Of a DNA stretch of 56,470 bases, positions 36,933-45,052 are shown one piece after another (position 1 is the first letter of the stretch; each line of letters starts with the position of its first letter). Under the pieces are notes generated by a model. The model had not been told where the DNA came from and ran no database searches. It was given only the letters and a program-made list of their open reading frames with translations. Source of the stretch: CAZOBJ01 sp964577825 (GTDB taxonomy: Bacteria; Planctomycetota; SZUA-567; JAFGNG01). The translations under genes and the position numbers were made by a program. Location of the stretch: NCBI GenBank assembly GCA_964577825.1, contig CAZOBJ010000009.1, positions 1 to 56,470 of the forward strand, given 5' to 3'.

Positions 36933-36966
36933 ATCAACGCCCTCTCCTCCCGCCCGGCGTCGGCCT

Positions 36967-39486
36967 TTATCGCCACACGGCCTGCCACGCAGCCTCCGAA
37001 GCAAGGCACACGTCCGGGAACGTCCAGCCGCCCTGCGCGTCGGGCGCAATCTCACGGGACTCGCCGTTGACCTCCACACATCGCGTCACGCCCGCGTCGG
37101 CCGGGAGCTGGACCCGAAGCGCGCGCAGGCGCACGGCCGACGGCCCGGTCGGCGTGAGCGCGAGCGAGAGCCCGCTCGCTTCCCTCGCGAACGCCACCTG
37201 CCCGTGGAACAGGCGGCTGAACACCGGCGCGCGCACCGGCACCCGGGGCGGCGCGAGCGCGAGCGTCCGGTCCAGGGCGTTGACCTGCACGCCCGTGGCC
37301 GCGTGGAGCACCTGCCATACGATCAGGCAGTCGCTGTAGTGCTGGCCGTAGAACCACTCGCCCGTGTTCGCATTGAAGAAAAGCTGCCCGTCCCACGGCC
37401 CCTGCGCGCGGTCCATCACGAACCCGTAGGCGTCCTCCAACAACGCAAGCGCCCGGTCGTACATGCCGAAGCGCATGGCCATGCACGCCAGGGGCGCGGC
37501 CACGACCGGGGTGAACGAGTTCGCGTGCGTGTTCTCGCCGCGCTTCGGGTTGATCGTGGTCAGGTCCGGCGTCCCGTCCGGGTGCGCGCCCGTGCGCACG
37601 GGCAGGGGCGCGGGCTCCACGTTGATGCGCCAGATCGCTTCGAGCGACTTGCGGATGCGCTCCTCGGGGTGCAGAAGCCCCAATCCCAGCGGCGCGATGA
37701 GCGCCTGCCCGCAGAACATGTCCGCAAAGCACACGTCCGAGGTCCGGCCCGTGGCCGGGTCGTGGCTGAGGCGGTAGTACTCCCCGGTCCACAGCCGCTC
37801 CTCCACCGTGCCGCTCGCCCGTTCCTCCGCGGCGCGGCACCAGGCCGCGAACTGCGGGTCCGCGAACCGGTCGGCCAGGAACGCGCCCGCACGCAGCCCG
37901 GCCATCCACATGTCCGCCACGTAGCAGACCGCACCCTCCTGGGGCCAGGCGTCCCAGCCCTGGTTGACCCCGTGCGTGTCGGGCACGCCGTCGCCGTCCT
38001 CGTCGAGCGTGGCGCCCCATCGGAGCACGCGTTTGACCACAGGGTACAGGTCCGCGGCAAAGGCCTCGCCTCCCCCGCCCCACAGCATCTCCCAGCAGGC
38101 GCAGGCCGGGTACACGCCCACGTCATTCACGCTGAAGACCCGGTACCTGGGCTCGTCCGCCGCGTTGTGCCCGAGGAACGTGGGAATCTCGCCGCTGGCG
38201 AGCTGGTACTCGGCGGTGTTGCGCAGCTCCCTCGCGTTCTGGTCCGGAAAGAGCGCCGCGAACGCGGGCGTGATGTAGACCTGCAAGAGCACCGGGTTCA
38301 TGAGGGGCAGCGTGGCCTCGTGCATCATGAACCGACCGTCCCCGAGCCACCACGAGATCCGGCTCGCCAGGTACGCGCTCTCCCCGATCATGGTGCGCGT
38401 CTTCTCCGGCAGTGTCGACGCGTCCAACAGGTCCCGCCACGACGCGCTGCGCGCGCGCAGGTCGCCGAACCGGTCGATCGCCCACTGCGCCGCCTCGCGC
38501 GCCCCGCCCGGGAACCGCTTGGCATACCAGTGGCCCCCGCGCTTGTACATCCTGGGCCGGTGATGCGGGAAGAACCAGGCGAGCGCGAGGCGCACCTCGC
38601 GCGTCTCGCCCGGGGCCAGGTCCACCGCGCCCGCGACCGCGCCCACGGGCTGGTGATAGGTGTACGGGCCCAGGCCGTCGTCGAGCTCCGGGCGTCGGTG
38701 CGCGGGCAGGTCTCCGGTGTCCAGGAACGTGCGCCAGTGGGCCAGGGCCTCTTCGTTCTTCGGGGCCTTGATCCACTCGCCGCCCTTGTGCTTGGTGGGC
38801 TCGGCCTGCCACCAGTCGGGCTGCGCGCTGTAGGTCACCCCCTCGGCGGGCGCGCACGCGAGCAGGTACTCCGAGCCCGGCAGGTCCGGGCAGTGCGTGC
38901 TCATGCGCACGGCCGGCAGGCCCGCCACCTCGGCCGCGGTGTTGTAGTTGCCCTGCATGAGGAACGTGGGCATGAACGTGGGGTTGATGGCGTTGCGCCA
39001 CGACAGGGCGGCGGCCGCGCGGATCGGCCGCGGACCCGGGTTCGTCAGCCGCACCGTGAAGAAGACGATCGGCACCGAGCTCGCCTGCGCGTCCTGGGGC
39101 ACGAACGGGCTGAACGCCTCGAGCGCGACCTCGCACGGCAGGTCCGCGTCTTGATACGCGATCCGGGTGAACGGGAACCGGCCCGTGTACGTCAGCCCCT
39201 CGATCGCGGGCAGGTCCGCCACGGGTTCGAGTTGCAGGACGCGCCCCACCGCGCGTTCCCCGTCCGTTGCGTGCGCGGACAGAAAGGTCCCCACCGGGGT
39301 AGGCCGATGCTTGTCCATCCAGTTGTTCTGCACCCGGATGCCCGCGAACCGGCCCGCCCGGTCGATCTCCAGCGTGCCCGTCCCAAGCCCGCCCATGGCC
39401 ATGCCCAGATACCGCAGGCTCTTCGGGTCTTGCGGATCCGGGTCGTAGATGCTTCCCTCGTAGGTCACGCCGCCCGGTTGGGACAT
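36967..39486 (-). CDS. Glycoside hydrolase family 116 protein
   Basis: 839 residues from the ATG at 39486, with AAAGGAT upstream. N-terminal GH116 beta domain (YLGMAMGGLGTGTLEID; residues 25-330) and an (alpha/alpha)6 catalytic domain (about 370-760). ATLDEDGDGVPDTHG followed by GWDAWP carries the presumed acid/base Asp. WYAKRFPGGAREAAQWA, NAADEPRYRVFSVNDVG and GENTHANSF are also family-like. GH116 includes beta-glucosidases, beta-xylosidases and N-acetylglucosaminidases, so specificity is open. No signal peptide. It is 47 bp downstream of folD on the same strand. Confidence 0.9.
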   Translation of the reverse strand: MSQPGGVTYEGSIYDPDPQDPKSLRYLGMAMGGLGTGTLEIDRAGRFAGIRVQNNWMDKHRPTPVGTFLSAHATDGERAVGRVLQLEPVADLPAIEGLTYTGRFPFTRIAYQDADLPCEVALEAFSPFVPQDAQASSVPIVFFTVRLTNPGPRPIRAAAALSWRNAINPTFMPTFLMQGNYNTAAEVAGLPAVRMSTHCPDLPGSEYLLACAPAEGVTYSAQPDWWQAEPTKHKGGEWIKAPKNEEALAHWRTFLDTGDLPAHRRPELDDGLGPYTYHQPVGAVAGAVDLAPGETREVRLALAWFFPHHRPRMYKRGGHWYAKRFPGGAREAAQWAIDRFGDLRARSASWRDLLDASTLPEKTRTMIGESAYLASRISWWLGDGRFMMHEATLPLMNPVLLQVYITPAFAALFPDQNARELRNTAEYQLASGEIPTFLGHNAADEPRYRVFSVNDVGVYPACACWEMLWGGGGEAFAADLYPVVKRVLRWGATLDEDGDGVPDTHGVNQGWDAWPQEGAVCYVADMWMAGLRAGAFLADRFADPQFAAWCRAAEERASGTVEERLWTGEYYRLSHDPATGRTSDVCFADMFCGQALIAPLGLGLLHPEERIRKSLEAIWRINVEPAPLPVRTGAHPDGTPDLTTINPKRGENTHANSFTPVVAAPLACMAMRFGMYDRALALLEDAYGFVMDRAQGPWDGQLFFNANTGEWFYGQHYSDCLIVWQVLHAATGVQVNALDRTLALAPPRVPVRAPVFSRLFHGQVAFAREASGLSLALTPTGPSAVRLRALRVQLPADAGVTRCVEVNGESREIAPDAQGGWTFPDVCLASEAAWQAVWR

Positions 39487-39533
39487 GGGACGATCCTTTC
39501 TCTGGTATTGGCGCAGTCTTGCGCGCCGCGTAC

Positions 39534-40529
39534 TCAGCCCTCGGCCAGAGCCTGCGCAGCGGCCACCGTGTTGCGCAAGAGGATTGCGTTCGTCATGGGG
39601 CCCGCGCCGCCCTTGGGGTTGGTGATCGCGGCGGCCTTGTCGCGGATGCCCTCGACGTCCACGTCGCCCACCGTGACCATGCGCGGCTTGCCGGTCTTCG
39701 GGTCGCAGACCGGCTCGCCGTTCTCGTCGAGGGCCTCGGGGATGCGGTTGCCGCCCACGTCGATCACGACCGCGCCCGCGCGCACCATGGGCGGGGTGAC
39801 CAGATACCCCAGGTCCACGGGTTCGGGCCGGGGTGCGCCGCCCCGCTTGTGCGCGGCCAGGGCCTTGCGATAAGCCCGGTACCGCGACCCGATGGCGCCC
39901 GTGGCCACGATCAGGACCTCGGCCTCGCGGGTCAGCCGCGCCAGGTCCTTGGTGTACACGTGCGCGACACTCACCGTGGCGTCGCGCGCGAGCAGCATCA
40001 GGGCCGCGGGCCGGCCCACGATCTGGCTGTGGCCGACCACCACCGCGTCGCGTCCCCGCATGTCGGGACAGGCCTCCAGGGCCAGGCGCACCGCGCCCGC
40101 GGCCGTGCACGGCGCGGGCACGGGGTCGGGGTCGGTCAACAGCCGGCCGAGGTTGCGCGGGTGCATGCCCTCGGCGTCCTTGGCCGGGTCGATGGCCGCC
40201 GTGAGCCGCGCGGCGTCCGCCTTCTTGGGCAGGGGCGTGTGCAGCAGGACCGCGCTTGTCTGCGGCGTGGCGTTATGACGCGCGATGCACGCGGCCAGGT
40301 CCGCCTCCGTGGCCTCGGGCCCGAGGTCTTCGAGCAGGTACGCCAGCCCGTTGCGGCCGCACCACTTCGCCTGGGCCCTGGCATACACCTCCGAGCCCCG
40401 GTCGTCGTTGGCTCGGATGGCCACGAGCCGCGGCGGATGCCCGTCATTGGCCAGGGCCTGCGCCTGCGCCCTCGCCTGCGCGGCGATCTCTTCGGCGAGC
40501 GGCGCCCCGTCCAGGATCCTCGCTGCCAT
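39534..40529 (-). CDS. folD: Bifunctional methylenetetrahydrofolate dehydrogenase / methenyltetrahydrofolate cyclohydrolase
   Basis: 331 residues, against about 285 for E. coli FolD. Catalytic Tyr and Lys are in SEVYARAQAKW; AEGMHPRNLGRL, the NADP loop GHSQIVGRPAALML and C-terminal GAGPMTNAILLRNT are clear. The extra length is two insertions: about 20 residues after ATGAIGSRYRAYRKAL and about 25 around ALDENGEPVCDPKTGKPRM. ATG at 40529; promoter at 40589-40617. Confidence 0.94.
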   Translation of the reverse strand: MAARILDGAPLAEEIAAQARAQAQALANDGHPPRLVAIRANDDRGSEVYARAQAKWCGRNGLAYLLEDLGPEATEADLAACIARHNATPQTSAVLLHTPLPKKADAARLTAAIDPAKDAEGMHPRNLGRLLTDPDPVPAPCTAAGAVRLALEACPDMRGRDAVVVGHSQIVGRPAALMLLARDATVSVAHVYTKDLARLTREAEVLIVATGAIGSRYRAYRKALAAHKRGGAPRPEPVDLGYLVTPPMVRAGAVVIDVGGNRIPEALDENGEPVCDPKTGKPRMVTVGDVDVEGIRDKAAAITNPKGGAGPMTNAILLRNTVAAAQALAEG

Positions 40530-40588
40530 GGATGCGCTCTCCTTCGCATGCTGCCGGTGGCGTTCCGGCCCCGCGCCGGTGGCAGGCG

Positions 40589-40617
40589 ACTCTAAGAAGG
40601 AGCGTCGAATTGTGCAA
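40589..40617 (-). promoter_or_regulatory. Sigma70-type promoter for folD
   Basis: On the reverse strand TTGCAC (40617-40612), a 17-bp spacer and TAGAGT (40594-40589), 60 bp upstream of the folD ATG. Confidence 0.6.
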
Positions 40618-40634
40618 GGAAAAGCCGCAGCAAA

Positions 40635-42092
40635 CTATAGGAAGATGCGCACGTCCGCGGCCTCGCGCAGGTGCTGCAGGTATGTCTCGAAGTCCCGCAG
40701 ACGCTGTTCTCGCATGAGCGCCTGCTCGATCTCGTCCTGCACCTCGTCCAGGGGCAGCGCCTGCCCCCCCCGGCACGCCTCCACGCGCACCAGGGCCTGC
40801 GCCGCGCCCAGGTCCACCGGGCCCACCAGGTCCCCGGCGCGGGCCGGGGCCTCGCCCTGTAGGGCCGCGCGCACCGGCCCGGCGAGCCCGCGCACGGGCA
40901 CGAACTCCCTGCGCCCCACGCGGTACGCCCCGCCCCGGTCCGCGAACGGACCCTCGCCGTACTCCCGGGCGAGGTCCGCGAAGCCGCCGTCCTCGCGAAA
41001 GGCTTCTCTGGCTTGCGCGAGGATCAGGTCGGCCGGACGCTCGTCCGCCCGGCCCGTGCGATCCGTGTACACCACAATCGCGCGCAGCCGCACGGCCAGC
41101 GGCTCCACGAACGCGTCCTTGTTCGCCTCGTAGTATGCACGCACCTCCTCGGGCGCGGGCGGCGCAGGGTCGGTGTGCCGGTCCATCATGCGCTGGAGGA
41201 TCACCTGCTTGCGCGCGCGGTCGAGCAAATCGGACGCGGGCGCGTCCCGCCCCTCCAGGAGCTGGAACCGGCGCACCACCTCCTCCACCTCGTCCGGGTC
41301 CGCGTCCACGCCCTCCTCGGCCGCCTGTTGCAGGACCAGCCGGTCGGCCACGAGCTCGTCGAGCGCCTTGCGCTGGAGCTGCGGGCGCAGGCGGCTGATC
41401 ATCTCGCGGCCCTGGCGGGTGGCCGCGGCCGGGCCCATGCGCGCGCGCGCCGCGTCCACGATGTAGGAGAGGCGAAGCTCCACTTCGTGGCGCAGAATCG
41501 GCTCGCCGTTGACCAGGGCCGCGCGCTCCACAAAGGGCCGGGCCTGCGGCTCGGGCGCCTCGGGCGCCGCAGCGGGGGCGGCGCGCTCCACAGGCCGCGG
41601 CGCAGCGGACCGGGGACTCTGGTCCATGCGCGCGGGCGCGACCGTGGGCATGCCCTCGCGCTCTGTGGGCGTATCCTCCTCCGCGCGGGCTTCCTCGGCA
41701 GGCGGGCCCGGTCCCAGGGTGGCCGCGCGGATCACGGGCTGGACCTTGCCGCAAGTCCCGCAACGGATGCGTGTGCCGGGCGCGAGGCCGTGCACGTCCA
41801 TGGCCGCGCCGCACACCGGGCAGATCTGGAACACGCGCACGGTCAGGTCCGCGTCGTCCAGGCGCTCCTGGAGCCTGCCGCAGGCCGGGCAGCGCACGGG
41901 CGCGCCCGGGTCCACGTGCGTCACCACCAGGGGCCGGCCGCACCCCGCGCAGGGTTGCAGGCGCCGCAGCTCCACGGACGGTCCGTCCAGGCTGAACTCG
42001 AGCGCCCCCGCAAGCGTGCACGCGAGCGCGAAGGCCACGGCCGCGGCCGTGATCCGAGCGGCCCGCACGGCGAACGCCTCAGCGCTCCGCAT
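40635..42092 (-). CDS. SurA/PpiC-like periplasmic foldase with two zinc ribbons
   Basis: 485 residues. An N-terminal hydrophobic signal/anchor (residues ~12-30) is followed by two zinc-ribbon-like units, Cys48/51/68/71 and Cys91/94/111/114. A Pro/Ala/Glu-rich linker (about 120-185) leads to a SurA_N-like helical domain (LVNGEPILRHEVELRLSYI..., about 188-300) and a parvulin-type region (about 310-460: LRAIVVYTD, DLAREYGEGPFADRGG). SurA proteins chaperone outer-membrane proteins. Zinc ribbons in an exported SurA homologue are unusual. Its ATG at 42092 overlaps the stop of the upstream gene by 14 bp. Confidence 0.8.
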   Translation of the reverse strand: MRSAEAFAVRAARITAAAVAFALACTLAGALEFSLDGPSVELRRLQPCAGCGRPLVVTHVDPGAPVRCPACGRLQERLDDADLTVRVFQICPVCGAAMDVHGLAPGTRIRCGTCGKVQPVIRAATLGPGPPAEEARAEEDTPTEREGMPTVAPARMDQSPRSAAPRPVERAAPAAAPEAPEPQARPFVERAALVNGEPILRHEVELRLSYIVDAARARMGPAAATRQGREMISRLRPQLQRKALDELVADRLVLQQAAEEGVDADPDEVEEVVRRFQLLEGRDAPASDLLDRARKQVILQRMMDRHTDPAPPAPEEVRAYYEANKDAFVEPLAVRLRAIVVYTDRTGRADERPADLILAQAREAFREDGGFADLAREYGEGPFADRGGAYRVGRREFVPVRGLAGPVRAALQGEAPARAGDLVGPVDLGAAQALVRVEACRGGQALPLDEVQDEIEQALMREQRLRDFETYLQHLREAADVRIFL

Positions 42093-42909
42093 GAGCCGCC
42101 TCCTCGATCTCGGCCATGGCGCGGGCGCGCGTCTCGTCGCGCGCGGCCACGGTCCGCACCGCCCCGTCCCGGCCCAGCACGAACCCGCGCAGGCCTCGGT
42201 CCGCGTCGCGGGGTACGGCGCGCGCCTCCAGGCCCTCGGCGGCCTCGCGGATCTCGATCCTGTAGACCGAGGCCACCGCGCGGAAGAGCGCCGCGTCCCT
42301 CAGCTCGGGGAACGCGCGCGCCAGGTCCTGCGTACGGGCGGGCGTGCCCGCGGCCTCGGCCAGGCCGGCCAGGTGGCCGTGCATGGCCCGAAGCAGCCTT
42401 CGCGCGTCCGCCTCCATGGAGGCTCGGGGCCAGCGCGACAGGGTCACAAGGCGCCAGCTCCCGCCTTCCCGGACCATGGGAAGCTCCACCTCGGGCGCGG
42501 GCCCGTCCGGGGCCGCGGGCGCGGCCAGGTGCCAGAGCACCGCCTTGTCGCCCTGGAACCGCCACCGGGTGTTCACCGCGGGCGCGAGCACCGCCTCGCA
42601 CACGGCCGACAGGGGGTGGAACTGGCCGCAGAACTCGTCGAAGGACAGGACCTCGCGCGACGCCGGCGCGAAGCAGGCGTACGCCTCGCGCATGCGGCCG
42701 GCGCGCAGGTGCCCGGTGAACCGAGTCCACAGCGCGCGCGCGGCCTCGCGCGTGTCGCGGTCCGTGGCCGGCGGCGCGAGCATGTCTTGGATCGGGGGCG
42801 GTGCCGACTCGCGCACTTGGGCTTCCGCGGCGCGCACCATCCCGATGCGCGCCCACGCGGCCGCGCCGAGCCCGATGCACAGCCCCAGCAGAACCAGACG
42901 CCTTTCCAT
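42079..42909 (-). CDS. Secreted protein of unknown function
   Basis: 276 residues from the ATG at 42909. The N-terminal hydrophobic stretch (LVLLGLCIGLGAAAWA) looks like a signal peptide or anchor. I do not recognise the family. DAARALW-like helices and FDEFCGQFHPLSAVCEAVL suggest a small alpha+beta (NTF2-like) domain around residues 55-150, and the second half resembles a type II secretion pilin-like or DUF fold (FRAVASVYRIEIREAAEG). It is the first gene of a two-gene operon with the SurA-like foldase, so it may act in the periplasm. Confidence 0.7.
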   Translation of the reverse strand: MERRLVLLGLCIGLGAAAWARIGMVRAAEAQVRESAPPPIQDMLAPPATDRDTREAARALWTRFTGHLRAGRMREAYACFAPASREVLSFDEFCGQFHPLSAVCEAVLAPAVNTRWRFQGDKAVLWHLAAPAAPDGPAPEVELPMVREGGSWRLVTLSRWPRASMEADARRLLRAMHGHLAGLAEAAGTPARTQDLARAFPELRDAALFRAVASVYRIEIREAAEGLEARAVPRDADRGLRGFVLGRDGAVRTVAARDETRARAMAEIEEAAHAER

Positions 42910-42918
42910 ACCGCCTCT

Positions 42919-42947
42919 GTTGTATCCAACCGCGCACCCCGGCGCAA
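42919..42947 (-). promoter_or_regulatory. Sigma70-type promoter for the secreted-protein/SurA-like operon
   Basis: On the reverse strand TTGCGC (42947-42942), a 17-bp spacer and TACAAC (42924-42919), 10 bp upstream of the ATG. The transcript leader would be short. Confidence 0.5.
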
Positions 42948-43091
42948 GCGGTCCGCGCCCGGTGCGCCCCTTTGCGGGCAGGCAGAATTTCCAGAGGCGC
43001 GACGCACGTACGCGCACACAAGCGCCTGCTCCGCGTCGACCGCGACGACCCCGCGTGCAACGGCTTGTGCCATACCAGGTGACCGCTGTGC

Positions 43092-43270
43092 CCGGTCGAG
43101 CCTTCCGCGCGCGGCGCAGCCGCTGGGTGAAGTGCGAGCGCCCGGCCCCCGGCTGCCGGTCCCCGCAGGCCTGGCGCAGCCGTGGGTTGAAGCGCGCCTT
43201 CGGCAAGTGCCCGACGCCGGTCCCCGCGCGCGAGGCGCAGCGCGCCCCCTCTCGACGTAGGCGCTCGGCG
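43092..43270. repeat. Three degenerate ~61-bp tandem units in a 0.5-kb gene-free gap
   Basis: The gap 42948-43413 has no convincing gene on either strand. Within it CCGGT recurs at 43092, 43156 and 43217, and GGCGCAGC at 43113, 43173 and 43234. GCCGGTCCCCGC is identical at 43155-43166 and 43216-43227. The period of 60-64 bp is not a multiple of three, so coding repeats are unlikely. Confidence 0.5.
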
Positions 43271-43413
43271 CGTGGGCGTGGTTCCGATTTTCACTTGCAC
43301 CGGCCCGCCGCGAAGCGCATGCTAGAGGCGGCATCCGGGGACCGCGCACGCACTCCCCACCCGGCACGCGCAAGGGGTGCGGGCCGTGCGAGGCCGCGCG
43401 GACCCGTTGGCAT

Positions 43414-43490
43414 CGGGGCGTGGCGCAGCTTGGTAGCGCGCCTGCTTTGGGAGCAGGAGGTCGCCGGTTCAAATCCGGCCGCCCCGACCA
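43414..43490 (+). tRNA. tRNA-Pro (anticodon TGG)
   Basis: 77 nt including an encoded CCA. Acceptor CGGGGCG pairs with CGCCCCG. The anticodon arm CCTGC-TTTGGGA-GCAGG gives anticodon UGG. The T-arm GCCGG-TTCAAAT-CCGGC is perfect. An AT-richer accessory segment begins directly after its 3' end. A weak promoter-like TTGCAC (43295-43300), 17 bp, CATGCT lies upstream. Confidence 0.95.
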
Positions 43491-43528
43491 TCCTTTCATA
43501 TAGGGGGTAAGTTTGAACCGTGGAGCAA

Positions 43529-43568
43529 GAATGTGGATGAAGGTCGATGAATGTGGACGAGAATTGAT
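43529..43568 (+). repeat. Tandem 20-bp imperfect repeat downstream of tRNA-Pro
   Basis: Two adjacent 20-bp units starting GAATGTGGA (43529-43548 and 43549-43568), identical at most positions, in the AT-richer segment before the nucleotidyltransferase gene. Confidence 0.5.
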
Positions 43569-43595
43569 GAGGCCCACCTCCCCAAAGGTCAATTT

Positions 43596-43607
43596 CGGTT
43601 CAAATCC
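43596..43607 (+). repeat. 12-bp copy of the tRNA-Pro T-arm
   Basis: CGGTTCAAATCC here is identical to 43465-43476 in the T-arm of tRNA-Pro, 131 bp upstream. Flanking bases pair poorly, so it is not a functional T-arm. It may be an attachment-site or tRNA remnant. Confidence 0.4.
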
Positions 43608-43622
43608 AGTCAGGTGTTTGCG

Positions 43623-44387
43623 GTGAGTGACGACACAGTGAATAGAACTCAAACCGAGGAGATCAGGGACATTTGCGATGCCTTCGTCCATGGTCTTCGA
43701 CAAGTTCTCGTCAAGAAGCTGTATGCGGCATACATCTTTGGCGCGGCGGCGTTTCCTGATGCATTGCCGACAGGAGATATCGACTTTCATGTCATTCTCA
43801 ATGACGAACTCACCGTTGCTGAGCGGTCTGCTTTGGAGGAACTCCACCGAACTCTCGCGGATCGTTTTCCTCCCTTGGGAGGTGAACTGGACGGCTACTA
43901 TATCTTACTAGCGGACGCCCGGCGCGATTCACCACCCCAGAGTCAGATGTGGCGTCGAGCAACGGATGATTCCTGGGCTCTTCATTGTGAACATATCCGG
44001 GCGGGCCGTCATATTGTGCTTCATGGCCCTGATCCAAGAGAACTTTATCCTTCTGCAAACTGGGTGCAGACCGAGGCCGCGCTAAGAAACGAATTCGACT
44101 TTGTGCGGGAGCACCTTCAGGACTATCCGGACTACTGCATCCTCAACCTTTGCCGGCTCATCTACAGCTATGAAACAAAGGACGTCGTCATCTCCAAGGC
44201 GAAGGCGGCGGATTGGGCGCATGAGGCCCTCCCTAGCTGGAAGCGCCATATCGATTTGGCCCGAAAATCATACACACGGCAGATCACATCGGAAGAGCGG
44301 GGGTTCATTCTCGCGGAAGCTGCCAGCTTCTTCGAATTTGCGCGATCACGCATCGAGAAGGCACGGAGCAGGCGAGGCAAAGAGTGA
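43623..44387 (+). CDS. Aminoglycoside nucleotidyltransferase-like protein (ANT(3'')/DUF4111 type)
   Basis: 254 residues from a GTG at 43623; an ATG at 43551 would add 24 residues encoded by the repeats. The N-terminal nucleotidyltransferase fold has YIFGAAAFPDALPTGDIDFHV, in which Gly-Ala and the Asp-Ile-Asp pair match the G[SA]...D-x-D metal site. The helical C-terminal domain (NLCRLIYSYETKDVVISKAK, AADWAHEALPSWKRHIDLA) matches DUF4111 as in AadA. AadA adenylylates streptomycin and spectinomycin. Whether this divergent protein modifies a drug or another hydroxyl substrate is unknown. Codon usage and base composition are clearly more AT-rich than in the neighbours, suggesting acquisition by transfer. 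Confidence 0.8.
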   Translation: MSDDTVNRTQTEEIRDICDAFVHGLRQVLVKKLYAAYIFGAAAFPDALPTGDIDFHVILNDELTVAERSALEELHRTLADRFPPLGGELDGYYILLADARRDSPPQSQMWRRATDDSWALHCEHIRAGRHIVLHGPDPRELYPSANWVQTEAALRNEFDFVREHLQDYPDYCILNLCRLIYSYETKDVVISKAKAADWAHEALPSWKRHIDLARKSYTRQITSEERGFILAEAASFFEFARSRIEKARSRRGKE

Positions 44388-44589
44388 TTTCCCATTGCCA
44401 TTTGGAACGGCATAGGATCCCCACGAGAATCATAACAGGTGGCCTGCGGCCAGCAGGTACGGCTCTGGGGGCTTCAGGAACAACGATACGAAAGGAATGA
44501 TGACCTGGGAAGACGGTTCAAACGAACGCCAGTTCCCCCGATTCTCCGTAGCCCGGCGCGCAGCACAGGGCGAAGCAGGGCAACCCGCG

Positions 44590-44832
44590 ATGAAATACGT
44601 CTAGCTTCTCACAAGCACTTCGGATCGAACCAAACGGTACGTCGGCAGTACCCGCGACTTCCAGGAACGCCTCAAACAGCACAACTCGGGCCGGTCCCCC
44701 CACACGGCGAAGCATCGTCCCTGGAAAACGGTTGCTGTTCTTCGTTTTGCTGACGACACAAAGGCGGACGCGTTCGAACGATACCTCAATCCCGGCTCCG
44801 GCCACGCCCTTGCCGCCAGGCATCTCTGGTAG
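44590..44832 (+). pseudogene. GIY-YIG endonuclease (UPF0213/COG2827-like) interrupted by an in-frame TAG
   Basis: Codons after the stop give LLTSTSDRTKRYVGSTRDF, then RLKQHNSGRSPHTAKHRPW and FERYLNPGSGHALAARHLW. This is the complete signature of the short (about 80-residue) GIY-YIG nuclease family, including YVG, the Arg of QERL, HN and the catalytic Glu of FERYL. In the same frame upstream is ATG AAA TAC GTC TAG (44590-44604). Family members start MKYVYLL, so the amber codon replaces the conserved Tyr at codon 5. No other start codon precedes the Gly-Ser-Thr core. Other genes here end with TAG (rplY, rpsR, dnaB, bamA), so UAG is a normal stop. It is a recent pseudogene, a recoded gene or a base-calling error. 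An ATG at 44500 is in the same frame but reaches the same TAG. Confidence 0.75.
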
Positions 44833-44856
44833 TCCGAGCCGATACCGGGCAATCGG

Positions 44857-44884
44857 TTGCCCCCGCGCGCCGATGCGGTACAAT
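44857..44884 (+). promoter_or_regulatory. Sigma70-type promoter for the mini-ORF/membrane-protein transcript
   Basis: TTGCCC (44857-44862), a 16-bp spacer and TACAAT (44879-44884). The predicted transcript start near 44891 leaves about 22 nt to the first ATG with AAGGAGA at 44899-44905. Confidence 0.65.
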
Positions 44885-44912
44885 GCAGGCAGTCCAGCAA
44901 GGAGACCAGGTT

Positions 44913-44990
44913 ATGCGCATCCCTGCGGCGCCAGCGACGCGCGACCGGGCCCAGGGCGCGCACGTCTCCTTCCGAAAGGACAAGCCATGA
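44913..44990 (+). CDS. Putative 25-residue leader peptide ORF
   Basis: ATG at 44913 with AAGGAGA seven bases upstream, reading MRIPAAPATRDRAQGAHVSF and six more residues to a TGA that overlaps the next ATG by four bases (ATGA). It is rich in Arg and Ala with no recognisable domain. Strong ribosome site and promoter spacing support translation; function unknown. Confidence 0.45.
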   Translation: MRIPAAPATRDRAQGAHVSFRKDKP

Positions 44991-45052
44991 AGAACGTAGT
45001 GCTCGATTGGGTGGGCCCGGCGGCCCAATGCCCCCATCGGGGACAATCCTGA
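44987..45052 (+). CDS. Putative 21-residue coupled ORF
   Basis: Overlaps the preceding mini-ORF (ATGA) and ends with TGATG, sharing one base with the start of the membrane protein gene. The peptide begins MKNVVLDWVGPAAQ. It would be translated by termination-reinitiation. No homology recognised. Confidence 0.4.
   Translation: MKNVVLDWVGPAAQCPHRGQS

Noticed and set aside
43092..43270. CRISPR array
   Set aside because: Only three units, strongly degenerate, with no constant repeat separated by unique spacers and no cas genes.
42573..43847. Long reverse-strand ORF containing WSGRPDLNRRPPAPKAG
   Set aside because: This wording is the well-known antisense translation of a tRNA (here tRNA-Pro, 43414-43490); the ORF also crosses real genes.
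44590..44832. UAG reassigned to an amino acid genome-wide
   Set aside because: Several clear genes here (rplY, rpsR, dnaB, bamA) terminate with TAG at the expected family length.
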